Assembly (NCBI RefSeq): GCF_001908375.1
Contig: NZ_CP017241.1
Location: 2,359,001-2,423,000, forward strand
Reading direction: 5' to 3'
DNA: 64,000 nt
Source: Rhizobium etli 8C-3
GTDB taxonomy: Bacteria > Pseudomonadota > Alphaproteobacteria > Rhizobiales > Rhizobiaceae
Part shown: positions 43,201-52,475 of the stretch, one piece after another
Numbering within the stretch: the stretch's first letter is position 1
Layout: each line of letters starts with the position of its first letter
Translations under genes and position numbers: made by a program
The notes under the pieces: generated by a model
What the model was told of the DNA's origin: nothing
Database searches by the model: none
Seen by the model: only the letters and a program-made list of their open reading frames with translations

Positions 43201-45590
43201 TTCGCCGCCTCGGCCTGGGCGTCTGACCTCAAACCAAGGATGTCGGCGATCAGTCCATCGGCCTTTTGCTCCAGTGCTAGAATATCCTTCGTCACAGCCT
43301 CAAGGCTGCGTAGCGGCTTGTGGCGGTAGAAATACTTGTTGAAGCTGATCTCGTAGCCAATCTTCACCGTGTCGAGATTGATCCAGGCCTCGGACACATG
43401 CGGCTTTACCTCGGCTTTGAAATAGCGGTGGATGCTGTCCTTGAGCGGCACAGCCTCGCTGTCACGTAAATCGGTGCTGCTCTCGTAGGTGAGCCAGCTG
43501 CCATCAGGCTGGACATAAAGGCCGAAGTCGCCAAGTTCGTCGATATGACAACCAAATCGTGCTGCCAAATCCTCGAGCTCCGTCTTGGTAAGCCGCTTGA
43601 TACTGTCAATCACCTTTTCCGCATCATCGGCATACCAGCTGACGGCGTTCAGGATGGCGTTCTTCTCAGCTGCAGTCAGCTTTATCTTCCGTGCCTTCAG
43701 CACCTTGCCTACGTGTTCGCGGAAGGTGTTGAAGTCCACCGTCTCCTCGGTGCCCACAGCCTGCATAAGCTGGTGGCCGACTCCGATCAGCTGGCGTTGC
43801 CGCAGCCAGAGTCCTGTATCGACAAGCTTGGCGCGTTGCTTTGCGTTGAGCGCGATCTCCCGTTCTTCGCACCAGGATTGGATTGCCTTGGCCTGTGACT
43901 TCAGGAAACCAGGCTCATACACCTTGTCGCCATGCTCGGCCCACACATGTTCCATCGGCTCGCGCAGAGACTTGTCGAAGCGCAGCGGCTCTAGCCGTTC
44001 CGCGCTGAACTGGGCGCGACGACGGTCAGGCCGTTCGACGGTGACCTTGTGATAGCCGAAATCGGTATTGTCGAAAATCTGCACCTCGATGCCCGTCGGG
44101 TTGCCGTTCGCATCAAGTTGGCGTTCAACCGGCTGGTAGGCCGTGTAGGCGGCAATAATGTCTTCGATATGCTCCGGCGCGAACTCGCAGTTCTTGTCGC
44201 CGAGGTTCTTGCGGAGCTTGCGGTACATCAAGTTGGCGTCGATCAGCTGAACCTTGCCGCGCCGAGCCTCGGGCTTGGCGTTGGTCAAGAGCCAGATATA
44301 GGTGGTGATGCCGGTGTTGTAAAAAAGGCTGTTCGGCAACTGGATGATGGTGTCCAGCATATCGCTTTCGATGATGTAGCGGCGGATGTTGGATTCACCG
44401 CTGCCGGCATCGCCGGTGAACAGGCTGGAGCCGTTGTGGACGCTGGCAACGCGCGATCCGATGACGCTGTTTGCGATAGGCTTCATCTTGCCCACCATCT
44501 CCATCAGAAAGAGGAGCTGGCCGTCGCTGGAGCGTGGCGTTGCGTCGACGGTTTCCTTGTTGCCCCAATAATCGCTTAGTTCAACTTGAAAGCGCGGGTC
44601 GATGACGTCATTGCCATCTCTGATGTACTTGAGATCGCTCTTCCAGCTTTTGCCGTAAGGTGGATTCGAAAGCATGAAATCGAAGCGATGACCCGAGAAC
44701 TCATCTGTTGCGAGGGTGGAGCCGACCTTGATGTTCTCAGGGTTGTTTCCCTTGATCATCATATCGGATTTGCAGATGGCATAGGTCTCGTCGTTGATTT
44801 CCTTGCCATACAGATAAACGTCGCCCTTGGCCGCGATCGGCCCCTCGAGGTCCTTTATATAGTTCTGGGCTTCGGTCAGCATACCTCCGCTACCGCAGGC
44901 CGGATCATAGATTGTCATGACGGGAGGCAACTGGTCGGTGATCGGGTCGAAGATGAGGTGGGTCATTAATTGGATCACCTCGCGCGGGGTGAAGTGCTCT
45001 CCAGCTTCCTCGTTATTCTCTTCGTTGAATTTCCTGATCAATTCTTCAAAGACATAACCCATACCCAAATTCGACAGGCCAGGCATAATGTTGCCATCAG
45101 GGTCTTCGACGTTATGTGGCGTCAAATTGATATGAGGAGAGATGAACTTCTCGAGCACGTCGAGCAACACCTGCTTGTTTGCCATGTGTCGCATCTGCTC
45201 AAGCAGCTTGAAGCGGCCGATGATCTCCTTGACGTTATCACTGAAGCCGCTGAGGTATTCCTCAACATTCGCCAAGAGAATCTGCTGATTGTTCGTGGCA
45301 GTCGCGTGGAGCTGCTTCAGCGTCCATTTACTGGTGTTGTAGAAAACATATCCGGATGCCGCCGTGAGGGGAGCATCGTCCAGCTCCATGGACTTCATTT
45401 CCTCGCGCTGGAAGCGAACTTCCTCAAGAATGGCGGCTTTTGTGGGTTCAAGCAGTGTGTCGAGACGACGGAGAACGACCATCGGCAGGATGACGTCGCG
45501 ATATTTACCGCGGACGTAGACATCTCGGAGGCAGTCGTCGGCGATGGACCAGATGAAGGATACGAGCTTGTTATGGGTGGCGTGATTCAT
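43197..45590 (-). CDS. hsdM: Type I DNA N6-adenine methyltransferase subunit with C-terminal extension
   Basis: HsdM methylates adenine and protects host DNA. Motif I is TIYDPACGSGGML at about 227-239 and the catalytic motif is SNPPYGKSW at about 308-316. The N-terminal helical domain is complete. At 797 residues it is about 250 longer than the usual HsdM. The extra C-terminal part contains charged helices (FREHVGKVLKARKIKL, LTKTELEDLAARFG), and a terminal helix LEAVTKDILALEQKADGLIA. It is the first gene of the operon. Confidence 0.92.
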   Translation of the reverse strand: MNHATHNKLVSFIWSIADDCLRDVYVRGKYRDVILPMVVLRRLDTLLEPTKAAILEEVRFQREEMKSMELDDAPLTAASGYVFYNTSKWTLKQLHATATNNQQILLANVEEYLSGFSDNVKEIIGRFKLLEQMRHMANKQVLLDVLEKFISPHINLTPHNVEDPDGNIMPGLSNLGMGYVFEELIRKFNEENNEEAGEHFTPREVIQLMTHLIFDPITDQLPPVMTIYDPACGSGGMLTEAQNYIKDLEGPIAAKGDVYLYGKEINDETYAICKSDMMIKGNNPENIKVGSTLATDEFSGHRFDFMLSNPPYGKSWKSDLKYIRDGNDVIDPRFQVELSDYWGNKETVDATPRSSDGQLLFLMEMVGKMKPIANSVIGSRVASVHNGSSLFTGDAGSGESNIRRYIIESDMLDTIIQLPNSLFYNTGITTYIWLLTNAKPEARRGKVQLIDANLMYRKLRKNLGDKNCEFAPEHIEDIIAAYTAYQPVERQLDANGNPTGIEVQIFDNTDFGYHKVTVERPDRRRAQFSAERLEPLRFDKSLREPMEHVWAEHGDKVYEPGFLKSQAKAIQSWCEEREIALNAKQRAKLVDTGLWLRQRQLIGVGHQLMQAVGTEETVDFNTFREHVGKVLKARKIKLTAAEKNAILNAVSWYADDAEKVIDSIKRLTKTELEDLAARFGCHIDELGDFGLYVQPDGSWLTYESSTDLRDSEAVPLKDSIHRYFKAEVKPHVSEAWINLDTVKIGYEISFNKYFYRHKPLRSLEAVTKDILALEQKADGLIADILGLRSDAQAEAAK

Positions 45591-45682
45591 GGTATGCTTT
45601 GCATTCTCTTATGATGGCGATGCGTTTGCCTTGCAAATTTGATGATGTGATTCGTCCTGGACTCACAGTCTCGCCTGGCAAC

Positions 45683-45820
45683 CTATGGAGTAGTCAAAAA
45701 AGCCGCAATGGCCCATTGCACGTCGTGACGACGCTTGCAGTTGAGAGTTAAGATGCGTTTGCCGTCAGACTTTTTGTCTGCACCGGTTGGGTCGCCGCCA
45801 TGAGGACCGTGCTGAATCAC
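45683..45820 (-). CDS. Possible 45-codon ORF after the SF2 helicase gene
   Basis: GTG at 45820 begins 18 bases after the helicase stop and the frame reads GPHGGDPTGADKKSDGKRIL, then CKRRHDVQWAIAAFLTTP. No ribosome site is seen. The composition is protein-like, but the length and lack of a start signal make it doubtful. It might be the tail of a lost gene. Confidence 0.25.
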   Translation of the reverse strand: MIQHGPHGGDPTGADKKSDGKRILTLNCKRRHDVQWAIAAFLTTP

Positions 45821-45837
45821 GTGATCGGTCGCGGTTC

Positions 45838-48366
45838 TTACTCGGCTCCCTTGAGCGGCCCAACTTTCAGACGCTCGAAGATGGCAAGGGGCTGCCACTC
45901 GGGTGCGCTGCCAATCTCAGACGCTTTGCCATATTTTTCTAAGGGAGAGAGCTTGGACAGCATCGTTACACCGTTGATAAATGAGGCCTGCAGCGCCTTC
46001 ATCGCGTTTTGATCGGCAAAGAACATATCGATGGATGGATTACTGCTACCGGTGACCGACTTGCTCTCAGTGTAAACGAGGATGCCGGGAACATGGTAAT
46101 CTGCGTATCGCGATCTTGCCCACTCCAAATGCTGGTAAACTTGACCGACCTCCTCGGAGTTTATCGCATTGCCGCCAAGCTTATCCGTCTTCAATTCGAT
46201 AGGAATTGCGATTTTGGAATTGTGATCGATCCAGACGTTGTCCGGGCCATCGTGCTCGTCGGTGTCGGGCCTTCGGGACTCGAAACCCAAGGCCGCACCG
46301 ATGGCTCTGACCGCCTCTTCCGCCTTTTTGTGCGACGGATCACCGTAAGCAGGTTCAGTGGCTTTCATCAGCTTCATCAGCTTACGATTAGCTTCGGGCA
46401 CGGTAAGCGCGCAGAACTCGCGTAGCCCCTCCTCGATTACGGTTTTACAAGCCGGAAGCACGCCGACGTCCTTCTGTTCCTGACGTGGCAATGGGAGTTT
46501 ACCGCCCAACCTGTTTCTTGCCTCGTCAAACCAATCGAACATCGCGTCCGACCGACTGAGGATGGCGTTGGCCGCTCCGAGCCAGATTGCATACCAACCA
46601 GCGAGGCGCGGATTCTTCATCCTCACCTCATCGATAATCTCCTCGAACTGCTTGAGCGCTCCACTGTGATCCCCCTGCCAGAGCATCAGAATGAAGTTCG
46701 CTTCGCGCTTCGCTAGCTCATCGTCAAATTTCGTGTAGTCTTCACGATCGCTGATGCGCTTCTCGTCGATCGGGTTCTGGCCGATCTGCGCCTGGTAATA
46801 CCCAAGCCAGCCTTGGTCGCGCTCGATGATTTGGGTCACGATCGACTCGATCTTGCCGGGCGTCATGTCTTTCAGCTGATCGCAAAATTCTTCGGAAAGG
46901 CGTATCTGCTCCTGGAGGACTTTCGGGAAGTAAGCCTGGTTGGCAACGTTTCGTAGCCAATTTTCGGCATCACTCGAATAGATGAAGTAGATGCCATAGT
47001 CGTTCTTGCCGCGGTTGATGCGTCCGAAGAGCTGTGTGAACCGATTGGCGACCCGCGGGAAGAACGTCTGGTCCAACTTGATCCGATCGAACAGGTATCT
47101 TTCCAGCTGTGCCGAACCGACGGGCACGCCATCTACCGCCATAACGCGGCAGTCATCGTCAGGTAGATCGATGCCATCATATCTACCGAGCAACATAAAC
47201 GCCCCTGTCGAGCTCGCGCGAAACTCGTTGAGCCTTTGCGTGAACGTATCGGCGCTTTTGGGTGGCGAAGCAAAGTCATCCCATTTATCCGCCGCTCTCT
47301 CGGTTGGAGTGGCGACTAGAACCTTCACTTTTTTGCTTAGCCCCTGAAGACCCTTAACGTCGTCGCAGAATTTGTTCAAAGACGAGCCGAACAACATAAG
47401 CCGCTCACCGAGACCGGCGTCAACGTCGGGCTCGATCACCCGTGGGGATCGACCAAACGCCCGCACAATATCGCCCTTGGACTGAACCGTGGCTGAAAGG
47501 AAGACCTTGGGCACACTCTTGTCTTCAAGGGCGCGGACATGGAGTGCAGGAATAAAGGGGGGCGTGATCTCGATTACGAACTTGCTGATGGTGATCGCAC
47601 AGTACTGCAAATGACCACGCAGATAATCGAACGGCAACTGGAGGCCGATGTCGCTGTCGATGTGCGGTTCCAAAGCGGCCTGGAACTCGTGGCTGCGATT
47701 GTGGACGCCGTTAGGCGGGCAAAGCGCTACGGAGCCCGAGGAGAAGTCGGAAACAGTCGCCTCGAAATTGTAAACTTGACCGATATCGTGGAAACATTCC
47801 TTGATTATGGCCGCAATCTGAGAATAGAGCGTCTCGTTCTCCGCCTTCCTTATCGTCAGCGTAAACGCGTCGCGGACCAAACGCTCTCCGACATGGGCGT
47901 CATCGAAGATGATAGCGCCCGGCGCATTTTGGCCCCGGAATTTGTTTCTGGTGTTCAGCAGGGCCTGATAAGTCGTTATGCAAAAAGACTTAGACTGGGC
48001 AAAATTCTGGTCTGAAAATTTCGACTGGTAGAATGTGGTCGGCGTAATTCCGATACCGTGGGCTTCGCGAACTGTTTGATGGATCAAGTCAATCGTCGGG
48101 CAAACGTAAAGTACGTTCCGGATACCCTGCAAAAGATAGCTTTGGGCAATCAAAACCCCGACCAGGGTTTTTCCAGCACCGGTGTACATCGATATCAGAG
48201 TATCTTGTTTGGGATTCTTGTACCAATCATCCAAAGCTTGCGCCTGGCCCTGCCAGAGCTCCTTGATTTTTGCCTTTCCGGACGGTCGGCTCCGGAAGAT
48301 ATCCCGCGGATTAGGCGAAGCGCTCTTTGCCTTGGGTTTATCTAGGCCGCCGAAATCAAAAACCAT
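45838..48366 (-). CDS. SF2 helicase with C-terminal PD-(D/E)XK-type nuclease domain
   Basis: The product has 842 residues. Motif I is SMYTGAGKTLVG near 59-70, followed by YVCPTIDLIHQ and a DDAH box (GAIIFDDAHVG). Motif VI-type sequence lies in RFTQLFGRINRGKNDYG. At the C-terminus DNVWIDHNSKIAIPIELKTDK shows the Asp and E-x-K of a restriction-fold nuclease (about 709 and 724-726), followed by a helix and VPGILVYTES. It should unwind and cut DNA. It is upstream of hsdM on the same strand but separated by about 250 bases, so it may be an independent defence gene. Confidence 0.72.
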   Translation of the reverse strand: MVFDFGGLDKPKAKSASPNPRDIFRSRPSGKAKIKELWQGQAQALDDWYKNPKQDTLISMYTGAGKTLVGVLIAQSYLLQGIRNVLYVCPTIDLIHQTVREAHGIGITPTTFYQSKFSDQNFAQSKSFCITTYQALLNTRNKFRGQNAPGAIIFDDAHVGERLVRDAFTLTIRKAENETLYSQIAAIIKECFHDIGQVYNFEATVSDFSSGSVALCPPNGVHNRSHEFQAALEPHIDSDIGLQLPFDYLRGHLQYCAITISKFVIEITPPFIPALHVRALEDKSVPKVFLSATVQSKGDIVRAFGRSPRVIEPDVDAGLGERLMLFGSSLNKFCDDVKGLQGLSKKVKVLVATPTERAADKWDDFASPPKSADTFTQRLNEFRASSTGAFMLLGRYDGIDLPDDDCRVMAVDGVPVGSAQLERYLFDRIKLDQTFFPRVANRFTQLFGRINRGKNDYGIYFIYSSDAENWLRNVANQAYFPKVLQEQIRLSEEFCDQLKDMTPGKIESIVTQIIERDQGWLGYYQAQIGQNPIDEKRISDREDYTKFDDELAKREANFILMLWQGDHSGALKQFEEIIDEVRMKNPRLAGWYAIWLGAANAILSRSDAMFDWFDEARNRLGGKLPLPRQEQKDVGVLPACKTVIEEGLREFCALTVPEANRKLMKLMKATEPAYGDPSHKKAEEAVRAIGAALGFESRRPDTDEHDGPDNVWIDHNSKIAIPIELKTDKLGGNAINSEEVGQVYQHLEWARSRYADYHVPGILVYTESKSVTGSSNPSIDMFFADQNAMKALQASFINGVTMLSKLSPLEKYGKASEIGSAPEWQPLAIFERLKVGPLKGAE

Positions 48367-48480
48367 GTGCCACCTCCGAATTGATCGACGGAGACTAGCA
48401 ACCGCGTGATTGAAATCAAGAATGCGATCGATCGCCTGTAAGTTTTATTTTCCGGCATTGATCGCTTCAGTCGTCGTTCT

Positions 48481-48606
48481 TATGCCGATCGAGAGTGGAC
48501 CAGCGTCCGGAAGGTCAAAAATGGCCTGACGACCGACGACCTTTATGCCTTCCTGACCACCGATCCGAACGACATTGTTCGTCCGGTTCACGAGAAGACC
48601 ATGCGG
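48481..48606 (+). pseudogene. Fragment of an SRAP (SOS-response-associated peptidase) gene
   Basis: One frame reads YADREWTSVRKVKNGLTTDD followed by LYAFLTTDPNDIVRPVHEKT. This is the FxxLTTxxNxxVxPIHxKxMPVIL stretch of SRAP/HMCES proteins. It breaks off before MPVIL and has no start. The cysteine-bearing N-terminus is missing, so this is only debris. It is in a gap between the helicase gene and the secreted-protein genes. Confidence 0.45.
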
Positions 48607-49000
48607 CCCTCCTGCAGAACTGCGCCGCCGAAATGGCTCCGCACCGCAACCCGCCGCTACCGCCATAAATGCAGCAACCAAAAACTGCTGGTCGAACTCA
48701 AAATTGGATAGAACTTGGGGGCAAGGTCAGCTGCCGTGCCCAGTGAGGCTGTAAACAGGTCGCAACGGCCCAGATCATCGCCAAGGCGACGAACATAGAG
48801 CGGCTTCGTGAAAACATCGCGTATTCCCAAGGACGATTGTAATTGCCTTCACAGGAATCCGACATGCTGGCTTACACCAATTGGAGCAGACGGAAGGCTC
48901 CGACAAACATAACCCAATTGGAGCATGCGCGCTGCTACGCCTCGTCCTAGAGTTGGAACGCTTTCACGGGAAGCTTTGAGTTCAACCAATGGAGAAGAGA
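48607..49000. promoter_or_regulatory. Intergenic region with repeated TTGGAG motif
   Basis: No gene is convincing. TTGGAGCAGACG lies at 48881-48892 and TTGGAGCATGCG at 48918-48929; a weaker form, TTGGAACGCTTTC, starts at 48953. They stand 71-120 bases before the ATG at 49001. Related copies precede other exported-protein genes at 49334 and 54645. A transcription-factor site is the natural guess. Confidence 0.4.
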
Positions 49001-49249
49001 ATGGTCTCTAAGTGCGCACGATATTTCCTGCTTGGCAGTGTGGCATTGGCCGCAGTTGGAGCAAGCCAGGCGATGGCGCAGTCACAACGATATTACGATG
49101 CGGAAGCAGGGCGGTGGATTGATCCCGATCCGAACGTGCGAGCAAACGTTGACCCCCTTCCACCTGATCAGGTCCCGGATAGTTTCAAGGCCAAGGTCCA
49201 CACCGATTTCGATGGCGGTGGGGAGAAAACGCAAAAGGGCACAAGGTGA
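49001..49249 (+). CDS. Small secreted protein
   Basis: ATG at 49001 has GGAGAAG upstream and leads directly into a signal peptide: VSKCARYFLLGSVALAAVGA, with a cleavage-type AMAQ. The mature part is about 55 residues, polar and proline-rich (IDPDPNVRANVDPLPPDQVP). Its size and composition suggest a periplasmic or extracellular role. I know no homologue. It opens the secreted-protein cluster at 49-57 kb. Confidence 0.6.
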   Translation: MVSKCARYFLLGSVALAAVGASQAMAQSQRYYDAEAGRWIDPDPNVRANVDPLPPDQVPDSFKAKVHTDFDGGGEKTQKGTR

Positions 49250-49333
49250 GACTGGCGCGTCCACCCGGCGGACGAACGCTTGGCCGATAAAGTCATTTCT
49301 GGCCAGCGTTCGCGGCTGCATCGTCTACTCCAG

Positions 49334-49345
49334 TTGGAGTAAGCG
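49334..49345 (+). promoter_or_regulatory. TTGGAGTAAGCG motif copy
   Basis: This 12-base copy lies 46 bases before the ATG at 49392. It is identical to the copy at 54645-54656 and differs at a few bases from those at 48881 and 48918. Its place before exported-protein genes supports an operator role. Confidence 0.4.
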
Positions 49346-49391
49346 TTCGTCGGCGCATCGATGTAAACCCAAAGATGAACACAATGGGCCG

Positions 49392-49907
49392 ATGAAGAGA
49401 AACACGATGCTGCTTAGAAAATTGCGTCACGCCGCGTTGCTACTTTGCCTTTTCACATCACCGTCCGGGGCCGCCGCCGGCGGGTTGTTGGATTGGGTAA
49501 CGGCATTTGAAGACCTGGATTGCGGCGGCTTCGTTCATCCCCGCGGCCTATCCTATACCCAATTGGGAATTTGGAAGTACAACAAAGATTGGATGAACGT
49601 CCGGTTCGTTTACTCAAATTCCAAGAGTTCGACGAAAGAAGAATACCTTATTGGGGATAGCGCGGCCGTAACGGAGGTCACGCTCAGCACCTTTGAAGGT
49701 TATCTAAGGCGCGACCCCATCACGTACAGCGTTCGCGTGACCTGCGCTCAAGAATGTGGCAGCGGGCGCGAGGAACTCGATGGAACGGTCTATGAACCCC
49801 TGCGCGCGAAGGGCTTTACGGCATGCCAGACCGAGAGCTTGCAGGCAGCCAAGGCGGCGCTGAGGTTTTTCGCATCACGAGGTGCGAAGGTCATATATGA
49901 CGACTAA
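49392..49907 (+). CDS. Exported protein of unknown function
   Basis: The start at 49392 or 49407 leads into a signal peptide (LLRKLRHAALLLCLFTSPSG, then AAAGG). The mature part, about 140 residues, has four cysteines (DLDCGGF, VTCAQECGSG, FTACQ) which may form two disulphides, as expected for a periplasmic protein. The body is strand-rich (WMNVRFVYSNSKSS, VTEVTLSTF). No family is recognised. A TTGGAG motif precedes it. Confidence 0.55.
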   Translation: MKRNTMLLRKLRHAALLLCLFTSPSGAAAGGLLDWVTAFEDLDCGGFVHPRGLSYTQLGIWKYNKDWMNVRFVYSNSKSSTKEEYLIGDSAAVTEVTLSTFEGYLRRDPITYSVRVTCAQECGSGREELDGTVYEPLRAKGFTACQTESLQAAKAALRFFASRGAKVIYDD

Positions 49908-50583
49908 GAGCAGTCCTTGTCTCGATAGCGGCACCTCATTCTTTAAGGCGCATAAGGACCCGAACGGAAATCGTCAGCCACGCATCGAAGGCCGACCGTG
50001 GAATGGCGTGACCGACAATGACAATTATCGGTCACTGTTAACGGCGGTGCGCTATGCGCCAGAAGCCCGGGCTGTGAACTGCGCGGCAAGCCTGCTCTGG
50101 TTCTTCAATGACATAGCGCCGATGCCCGGACAGCCGCGCGCGAAACCGCCATCCAGCAACAGATATCCCAATTGCTCGAGAGAGCCATACCGCAACAAAC
50201 GCCATGTATGCCATAAAAGCGTCGGCGGCATATCCCTAAATTCTCGGGGCAAGTCGCACCGAATTGCACACTGTGGCGAGAGACTAGAACTGACCGAACA
50301 CCGACGTCGGCGAGATCGAGCTCGTAGACACCTCGCGGACATGGACAGCGGCTTTAGAATTCGTCACCGACATGATCCGACTCGCCATCAAGGACGCCGG
50401 AGATCGCGCACGTGAACTGAAGGCCGTTTTCGCTTCTGTTGAGAGCCTATTGCGACCACTTCTGCCGTGCCCAAAATGTCGGCGGTAGGTACTCATCGGT
50501 TCCCAACGAAACGGCGTTGAAGCGGTGCCCACATCGCCAGACGGATTAATCAGCGGGGACCGCAACCAGGGCAGGGCGCTCCC
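49908..50583. other. Gap with a possible gene fragment
   Basis: No complete gene is supported. On the plus strand 50300-50488 is open without a good start and reads ELVDTSRTWTAALEFVTDMI, then RARELKAVFASVESLL and PCPKCRR. This looks like the C-terminal part of a lost helical protein ending in a CxxC. Longer frames on either strand are arginine-rich shadows. Confidence 0.3.
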
Positions 50584-52083
50584 CTACCCCGTTTCGACGA
50601 CTTCCCAAAGCACATCGGCTCGTGCTTTAAGAGCGCACTCGATGAAGGTGTCGATGTCAGCATGTGAATGATATGACATCACCTGGAGTCGCCAGCGCGA
50701 TTGATTTCTAGCGACCGCAGGTGACTCGACAAGATTCACAATTGCCCCGTTTTTAATCATAAATGATGTCATTGTTCGCGCGTCGCTACAATCTCCCACC
50801 ACAACCGGCACGATGGCGCTCGGTTCGCCAAGCGTGACAAAGCCATGACGCTTCAACTGTGTCCGAAGGTAATCAATGTTATCGCGAAGTTTGAGGCGGC
50901 GGCGCTGACCTTCATCGCTCTCAACAATTCGCAATGCCTCCAATATCACGGCGGCTTGAATGGGCGTCATCGCGTTTGTGAACGTCTGGGGACCGCAGCA
51001 GGCCCGAACGGCGGTACGAAACCCGTCAAATTGGGTGGCAACGAAGCCCCCTATCGACGCGAAGGTTTTGGAAAAGGTGCCAAGTAAGACATCAACTTTC
51101 CCCACCATATCTTGAAGTTCGAGAACGCCCCTTCCAGTTGGCCCAATGCAGCCAAGATCGTGTGCGCAGTCAACCAGAAGAACGGCGTTGTATGCGGTGC
51201 AAACTGCCTGGAGTTCTTTTATGTGAGGGCTATCGCTGTCCATCGAAAACAGCGTCTCTGTTACAACCAGGATTCCCGAGGACGGTTCACTTGACCTGAT
51301 CCGTTTCAAGCGCCGCTCGACGCCCTCGTTCGACAGATGGGGAAAACGATGGATTTTTGCCCCTGAAGCTTCTGCGCCTTCCTGCAGGCAGGCGTGAGCC
51401 AGCATGTCCATAACGATATGGTCACCAGGCTGAGCCAGCATTCTTACGATGCCATATCCAGCGGTCCAGCCCGTCGGAAACAGTGTACATTCCTTGAAAC
51501 CCAGAAACTCCTCTAATTTTTTCTCCAATTGCAACGATAGATCAGAATTGCCCATCAATGCGGCCGACCCAGCGCTATGAACTCCATAGCGTGCGGCGGC
51601 ATCACTTGCCGCCTTCACCAGACGCGGATGTGACGACAGCGACAAGTAGTCTTGGCTGGCGAAATTGACGCCCGAGAAAGGAGTGCCGTCACGCAAACTC
51701 CCAGAAACAAACGGGAGGATGTTTCCGCCTGTAGACTTTTGGTATGGGTCCAAACCCAATTTTCCACGGTCGTGGAACCAGTTCCCAATGGGTGTCCAGC
51801 GCTTGATTAGGTGAGTTTCACTGGCGGCGAAGTGATCCTTTGCTGCGCCTGTTCCAAGGTCTGTGGCAGGTATGGCATCAATGGAAAAGCTAGAGTGCAT
51901 AGAACATCGCTCTAACATATAGGAAGATTGGTCGAAAACGCCATGCCACTCAAGGTATGTCTCAAGACGTTCCTTGGGTGTTTCCCGGCTTGACAAAATG
52001 ATGGCTTCGTTGAGGCTAATCTCATACATTGCCATGTAGGCTGCAATAACATCTTCATTATTTGTATGCGATTTAGTTTTCAT
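50584..52083 (-). CDS. Alpha-oxoamine synthase-family PLP enzyme
   Basis: Family members (AONS, KBL, ALAS, SPT, CqsA) condense an amino acid with an acyl-CoA. The lysine that binds PLP is in LLGTFSKTFASIGG (near residue 339). Also present are NFASQDYLSLSSHP, the substrate-entry strand ETLFSMDSDSP and VDCAHDLGCIGPTGRG with the PLP-contacting Asp and His. An extra 95 residues precede the catalytic domain. ATG at 52083 is used, GTG at 52107 is possible; neither has a strong ribosome site. It is divergent from a LuxR-type gene, so a signal-molecule or lipid product is an inference; the substrate is unknown. Confidence 0.75.
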   Translation of the reverse strand: MKTKSHTNNEDVIAAYMAMYEISLNEAIILSSRETPKERLETYLEWHGVFDQSSYMLERCSMHSSFSIDAIPATDLGTGAAKDHFAASETHLIKRWTPIGNWFHDRGKLGLDPYQKSTGGNILPFVSGSLRDGTPFSGVNFASQDYLSLSSHPRLVKAASDAAARYGVHSAGSAALMGNSDLSLQLEKKLEEFLGFKECTLFPTGWTAGYGIVRMLAQPGDHIVMDMLAHACLQEGAEASGAKIHRFPHLSNEGVERRLKRIRSSEPSSGILVVTETLFSMDSDSPHIKELQAVCTAYNAVLLVDCAHDLGCIGPTGRGVLELQDMVGKVDVLLGTFSKTFASIGGFVATQFDGFRTAVRACCGPQTFTNAMTPIQAAVILEALRIVESDEGQRRRLKLRDNIDYLRTQLKRHGFVTLGEPSAIVPVVVGDCSDARTMTSFMIKNGAIVNLVESPAVARNQSRWRLQVMSYHSHADIDTFIECALKARADVLWEVVETG

Positions 52084-52475
52084 GGTTATAATTGTTCTTA
52101 TCAGCACTTCTATACTTGAATATCACGGCCTCTTGTCGCAAACCATACTCCAATTGCGTGAGATTTTCTTTTATGTCGGAAGTCGGAACTGTTGCGGCGT
52201 TCGAAAAGACCAGACCTTGGCATTCGAAACAAAAAGTTTCACCTTTACTTCCGGGATTTCTTGTGTAGCCTGTGCTGAAGTCTCGTTTTTGTTTGTATTA
52301 CAGTTGCTTATGCTCATTCTCTTAGACCAGCCCGATCGCGATCCGAGCCAGCACACCGGAGACCACCATCCTGCGCATAGCGTCGCCGATGCGACCAACG
52401 CTTCGGGAGTCGGCATCGCACTCTCCCACAACACGGTCGCAGGTTCCCTCGACAGAATGAAGTCCGGTGGACCCG
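52084..52475. promoter_or_regulatory. Divergent promoter region, synthase and LuxR-type gene
   Basis: The first half is AT-rich for this genome (52090-52320) and probably carries the promoters of both genes. The second half is GC-rich and non-coding. I saw no clear inverted repeat of the lux-box type. No additional gene is supported. Confidence 0.35.

Noticed and set aside
44049..45614. Long plus-strand frames across hsdM
   Set aside because: They are shadows of the methyltransferase, which contains motif I and NPPY in frame.
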